Part shown: in pieces, positions 8,251 to 11,129 of the stretch | Numbering within the stretch: position 1 is the first letter of the stretch | How the letters are laid out: the number at the start of each line of letters is the position of its first letter | Origin: Euperipatoides rowelli | Taxonomy: Eukaryota; Onychophora; Udeonychophora; Euonychophora; Peripatopsidae | Direction: 5' to 3' (one strand) | Assembly: GCA_003024985.2 (NCBI GenBank) | Contig: PXIH01S0007509.1 | Length of the DNA stretch: 11,129 bases | Notes under the pieces: generated by a model | Database searches by the model: none | The model's input: the letters and a program-made list of their open reading frames with translations, nothing else | Told to the model about the DNA's origin: nothing | Position numbers and translations under genes: made by a program

Positions 8251-8546
8251 CATATGGGCATGGAAAAATCTCTTATATTTGGAAGAAACAGGACTGCAAG
8301 AGCCACCATCATCAATAACAGGAAGTGATGTAAATTCCTGTTACACAAATAAATGATGTGTGAGGGGTCTAACAGCAAGTGGGTGGGGGTTAAGCAAGAT
8401 GTTTCGCATAATGCTTAAAAATATGTCATTTGTCCATATTTGGACATAAAACAGGAATTAGGAGGAGACTAAACAGTAACCAGAAGTGCCACCATTTTGA
8501 AAAGTCCTGGATGGTTCCAGAAACCATGTTTTCCCTCTAGTGACAG

Positions 8547-8580
8547 GCAGTGGCATATTTAAAAAATAGGCCCAATGCAA
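8547..8580 (+). mobile_element. Solitary transposon-end-like sequence
   Basis: GGCAGTGGCATATTTAAAAAATAGGCCC resembles the general CAGTGGCGGATTTA...AGGCCC form at the ends of several animal DNA transposons, with CGG turned into CA. No inverted partner was found downstream. It may be a relic end or a chance likeness. Confidence 0.25.
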
Positions 8581-8592
8581 AATGGAAAAAGA

Positions 8593-8613
8593 CCTCCCCC
8601 CTCTCTCTTCCCC
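8593..8613 (+). other. 21-base pyrimidine tract followed by CAG
   Basis: An unbroken run of C and T precedes AG at 8614-8615. In form it is an excellent 3' splice site, but the sequence after it stops quickly in all frames and no exon can be built. Pure pyrimidine tracts can also come from simple-sequence growth. Confidence 0.35.
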
Positions 8614-8758
8614 AGAAGGACAAATAAATAAAAAAAATTAAAAAATTTGTTAACACATCTGACTTTAAAATTATTTGTTAGACAAATCAAACTATTTTGA
8701 CATTTTTAATTGCTTTTAACATCTTTTTTTTTATCCACCTATATTAAACAGCCTTAAT

Positions 8759-9126
8759 ATGACATTACTAACCATAACACTTACCCTGAAACTTAACTCT
8801 AATGTGTGAAATCCACTATTCTCCAACCCTAAGATAATCAAAAGGAGTTATAAACTTTTTTTTTGTTAATTTTGATATTTCAGAACATTACTAATCTTAA
8901 TGCTTACACTGAAACCTAACTCCAACCACGTGTGAAATCAACTATGCTCCAACCCTAGGATAATCAAAAGGAGTTATAAACCATTATTGTTAGTTTTGAT
9001 ATTTCAGAACATTACTAATCTTAAATCTTACCCTGAAACTTAACTCCAACTACATGTGAAATCAACTATGCATCAACCCTAGGATAATCAAGTATTATAA
9101 GAACCCTTTTTGTATATTTTGAATCT
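8759..9126 (+). repeat. Three tandem units of a 122-124-bp repeat
   Basis: Units start at about 8761, 8883 and 9007. Shared blocks in order are CATTACTAA, CTTACCCTGAAACTTAACTC, TGTGAAATC-ACTATG, CAACCCTAGGATAATCAA and GTTATAA. Units 2 and 3 are closest. CACGTG in unit 2 appears as ACATG in unit 3 and ATGTG in unit 1, again a CpG change. Possible decayed relatives lie at about 9195-9260 and 10440-10490 (ATGCTCTAAAAATCCA). No coding frame spans the units. Confidence 0.85.
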
Positions 9127-9690
9127 TAAAACTAAAACATTAATACGGTCAAATTAAACATGAACAAATTTGAAAAATCTGTCATTTAAAAATAGAAATC
9201 AATTATGTATACTCTAAATATCAACATATCATTGAATGATTGATAATCCAAAAATAAAGCTACTACATCAACGATATCCTAACCTTAATTCTACAAGAAT
9301 CCTATCTCAAACTTATATTAATGCATTGCTTGAATTTTGGGTAATTAAATGGAAGTCCAGCAACCACTGATCTCTAATTAATGGTAGTCTGTAGTCTTGT
9401 TTAGTGGTCCAATAAAATGCAATGACTCAGACTGATACCATTATTCATTTTCATAAAAATTCATAAGACTTCTAGGCATTGTCAATTTATAAAAAAAAAA
9501 AAACAAATTGGAAAGCTAGGCCTTAACATTGTAGTTCGTTTATTGCTGATGGGTATTCAAATTGTTTTGGTTTCTTTTTAAATGACGACTGGTGTTGTAA
9601 ATGTAATATGTTTCTAATAGGCTACAATGGCATCATTAATTTATTTGAACAACAAACTAATGATAATATGATATATTATAATTCAAACTA
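9127..9690. other. AT-rich non-coding DNA
   Basis: Contains an A13 run (9491-9503), faint echoes of the tandem repeat to its left, and TGTTTAGTGGTC (9398-9409), a 12-mer that recurs at 10268-10279. No gene is seen. Confidence 0.6.
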
Positions 9691-9696
9691 AGCATA

Positions 9697-9846
9697 TAGT
9701 GGGGGAACCTTTTGGCATTTGAAGGCCACATGAAACTTAAGATACATCATAAGCTGTGCACTTCATGTACAACCAAATGTCATGAGGCCTTATTTGAATC
9801 ATTTCCCAGTCCTTTACAAGGAACTTGGAGGAGAATTTTCTGGTAA
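9697..9846 (+). other. GC-richer island: hAT-terminus-like sequence or decayed exon
   Basis: The start, AGTGGGGGAACCTTTTGGC followed by GAAGGCCACATGAAAC, resembles ends of animal hAT-type elements, where a GGGGAACCTTTTGGC-type block is followed by GGGCCACAT. No inverted partner is found, so it would be one truncated end. The same DNA stays open from 9700 to 9843 (48 codons, stop TAA 9844-9846). A second frame is open from 9733 past the GTAAAA donor-like site at 9842, and a third on the minus strand, with protein-like composition (pairs of C, W and H). With three frames open at once, composition is a likely cause. I recognise no protein. Confidence 0.3.
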
Positions 9847-10215
9847 AATTCTTATTGAAATATAGTATTTTCTAGTATAGATTAAAAATGGAATGTTCCA
9901 AAGGAACATAAATAAAATGAGTATATTAATTTGTCAAAATTTAAATTTTATTTAACTTGAATATGTTTATTGAATACTTTGATTTGTTTTTAAAAAAGTA
10001 ATTTGTATGAGATTAATGTATGCAATCTTGTGGTGTGAATTATAAACTATTTTTAAATTGTAAATTTTATTGTTTATTTTCTTCTGATTAAAAATAAAAA
10101 TAATAGTTTTCCAATTATCTATTTCTAAAATAATTATATTAAGATTAATGTATATGAATTATTTTTCAATTACTGTACAAGATAATCTAAAATTTTAGTA
10201 TAATTAGTTCATTTT
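9847..10215. other. Very AT-rich non-coding DNA
   Basis: Only a small hairpin, ATGTTCC-AAA-GGAACAT, at about 9893-9909 stands out. The rest is A/T runs with closed frames. Confidence 0.6.
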
Positions 10216-10224
10216 TGCAGGTAA

Positions 10225-10310
10225 TCCACCGGACTACTCAAAAGTTGTTTTTAGTGTTCCATAGACATGTTTAGTGGTCTAGGACCACAGGACCACCATG
10301 AAATTTGAGC
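10225..10310. repeat. GC-richer block with GTGGTC/GACCAC palindrome
   Basis: GTGGTC-TAG-GACCAC (about 10274-10288) is a hairpin with 6-bp stems. It is followed by a second AGGACCAC, giving that 8-mer twice in tandem. TGTTTAGTGGTC here repeats the 12-mer at 9398-9409, so both may come from one repeat family. It is too short to classify. Confidence 0.4.
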
Positions 10311-10914
10311 ACTGTTAATTTAATTTTTAAACAATAAATAAAAAGTAAAATCTACACTTACTGTTTACTTATAAAAACATCCACATTAATTAATGGGTGT
10401 ATTTGGCTAATAGACTTTATAATTAAATTATAAAAAAGATTAAATTACACATGCTCTAAAAATCCACAGATCATTAAATTATTGATAATTTATGTCTGGA
10501 ATTGACAGCCATCTTGGGGAAGCCATAAATTGGAATCTAGCCCTGCTAGTGCACGTTAAAAATAAGTTTATTTAAATGATTTTAGTAAACACACAGGAGA
10601 TTTTATTCTCTATATGATTTTGTTTGCATAGCAATTAACTCTAATTAACAACGAATGTTGAATTCACAATGGAAAATAAATTGATATGATAATCCTTTTA
10701 TAGTTTCGAGTCCCACATTAAACACATTAATAAATAAAAAGTAATTATTAATTTGGTAATATTTACATACTTTTTTAAAAATTTTGCAATCTTAATCTCT
10801 CAACTGTCATGTCCTACTGCTTAATTTTAAAAGCCTAAATATCAATATTTGTTTTTTTTTAACTAATTAAAGTGGCCGTTGAATTAAATTGAATTTCAAT
10901 ATTAATTTACTAAT
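10311..10914. other. AT-rich non-coding DNA
   Basis: No gene, RNA or clear repeat apart from the possible tandem-repeat relative near 10440-10490. All frames are interrupted. Confidence 0.6.
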
Positions 10915-11115
10915 TTGAGTTTTAACTAACTAGAATTAGTTTTAAGGAATGTCCAATATTTACAATCACATATCGTTAAAACTAATTTCTACTAGTCATA
11001 ACTGGTTTAATCAAATAGCATTAGTAAGGTTAAGTTTTGACTAGTCAAAACTAATTTACCTGCACCATAGAGAATTTTTATTTCAACTAGTTAGAATTCG
11101 TTTAACATGTGTCGG
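10915..11115. repeat. Cluster of ACTAG-centred palindromic units
   Basis: Four related blocks lie about 50-60 bp apart: TTTTAACTAACTAGAATTAG (about 10920), AAAACTAATTTCTACTAGTC (about 10979), AGTTTTGACTAGTCAAAACT (11033-11052, a perfect 20-bp palindrome) and TTTCAACTAGTTAGAATTCG (about 11082). The arrangement suggests a decayed short satellite or a nested inverted-repeat element whose other part lies beyond the window. Confidence 0.55.
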
Positions 11116-11129
11116 TTATTAAATGTAAC

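Larger units (their letters stand above)
6220..8535. repeat. Field of degenerate GGAAGTGA-type motif copies
   Basis: About 28 recognisable copies of a 15-25-bp motif are scattered here, such as ACCAGAAGTGACATCATCAA (6410), CAGGAAGTGACATCATCAAC (6449), CAGGAAGTGATG (7535 and 8319) and CCAGAAGTGCACC (7582). Copies in the right hairpin arm are on the minus strand (for example near 6580 and 6731). The motif resembles an ETS-factor site (CCGGAAGT) followed by a CRE-like TGACRTCA. CCGG survives once, at 7519-7522. Copies are irregularly spaced, so this is not a clean satellite. The inverted-repeat element at 7838-8250 interrupts the field. No function is shown. Confidence 0.6.

Noticed and set aside
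1-11129. CRISPR array, tRNA, rRNA, or bacterial operon features
   Set aside because: No regularly spaced identical repeats, no tRNA cloverleaf or conserved rRNA blocks, and no prokaryotic gene structure are visible. The sequence has eukaryotic non-coding character.

Overview
This window is AT-rich eukaryotic DNA, almost certainly from an animal, with no gene I can support end to end. Long homopolymer runs, stop codons in every frame, decayed DNA transposons and strong local CpG depletion fit intergenic or intronic DNA of an invertebrate with a methylated genome. A mollusc or cnidarian is a guess from general character only; nothing here fixes the species. One undetermined base (position 1449) shows that this is a draft assembly.

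Layout. 1-1017 is AT-rich DNA with nothing recognisable. 1022-1891 is a short DNA transposon of the PIF/Harbinger type: 48-bp inverted ends starting GGCC, TTA at the junctions, and inside it a stretch resembling an exon of the Harbinger transposase. That stretch occurs twice as a perfect 154-bp copy on either side of the N, so it is either a recent duplication or an assembly error. 1895-6130 is mostly featureless, with a few perfect short palindromes, a T19 and an A19 run, and a weak exon-like island near 5292-5490.

6130-8540 is the most structured part. It opens with a roughly 700-bp imperfect hairpin (about 6133-6840) and is filled with degenerate copies of a short motif around GGAAGTGA. 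Copies differ mainly as CCAG or CTGG and as GACATC, GATGTC or GATATC, the products expected if an ancestral CCGGAAGTGACGTC lost its CpGs by deamination. There is no CpG at all from 6147 to 6822. A separate 413-bp inverted-repeat element (7838-8250) is inserted in this field.

8545-11129 holds a solitary transposon-end-like sequence, three units of a 122-124-bp tandem repeat (8759-9126), a GC-richer island at 9697-9846 that resembles a hAT-type terminus but also carries open frames, and at the right edge a cluster of CTAG-centred palindromes including a perfect 20-bp one. The window reads as layered transposon and satellite debris. The best-supported points are the Harbinger-type element, the long CpG-free hairpin and the nested inverted-repeat element.
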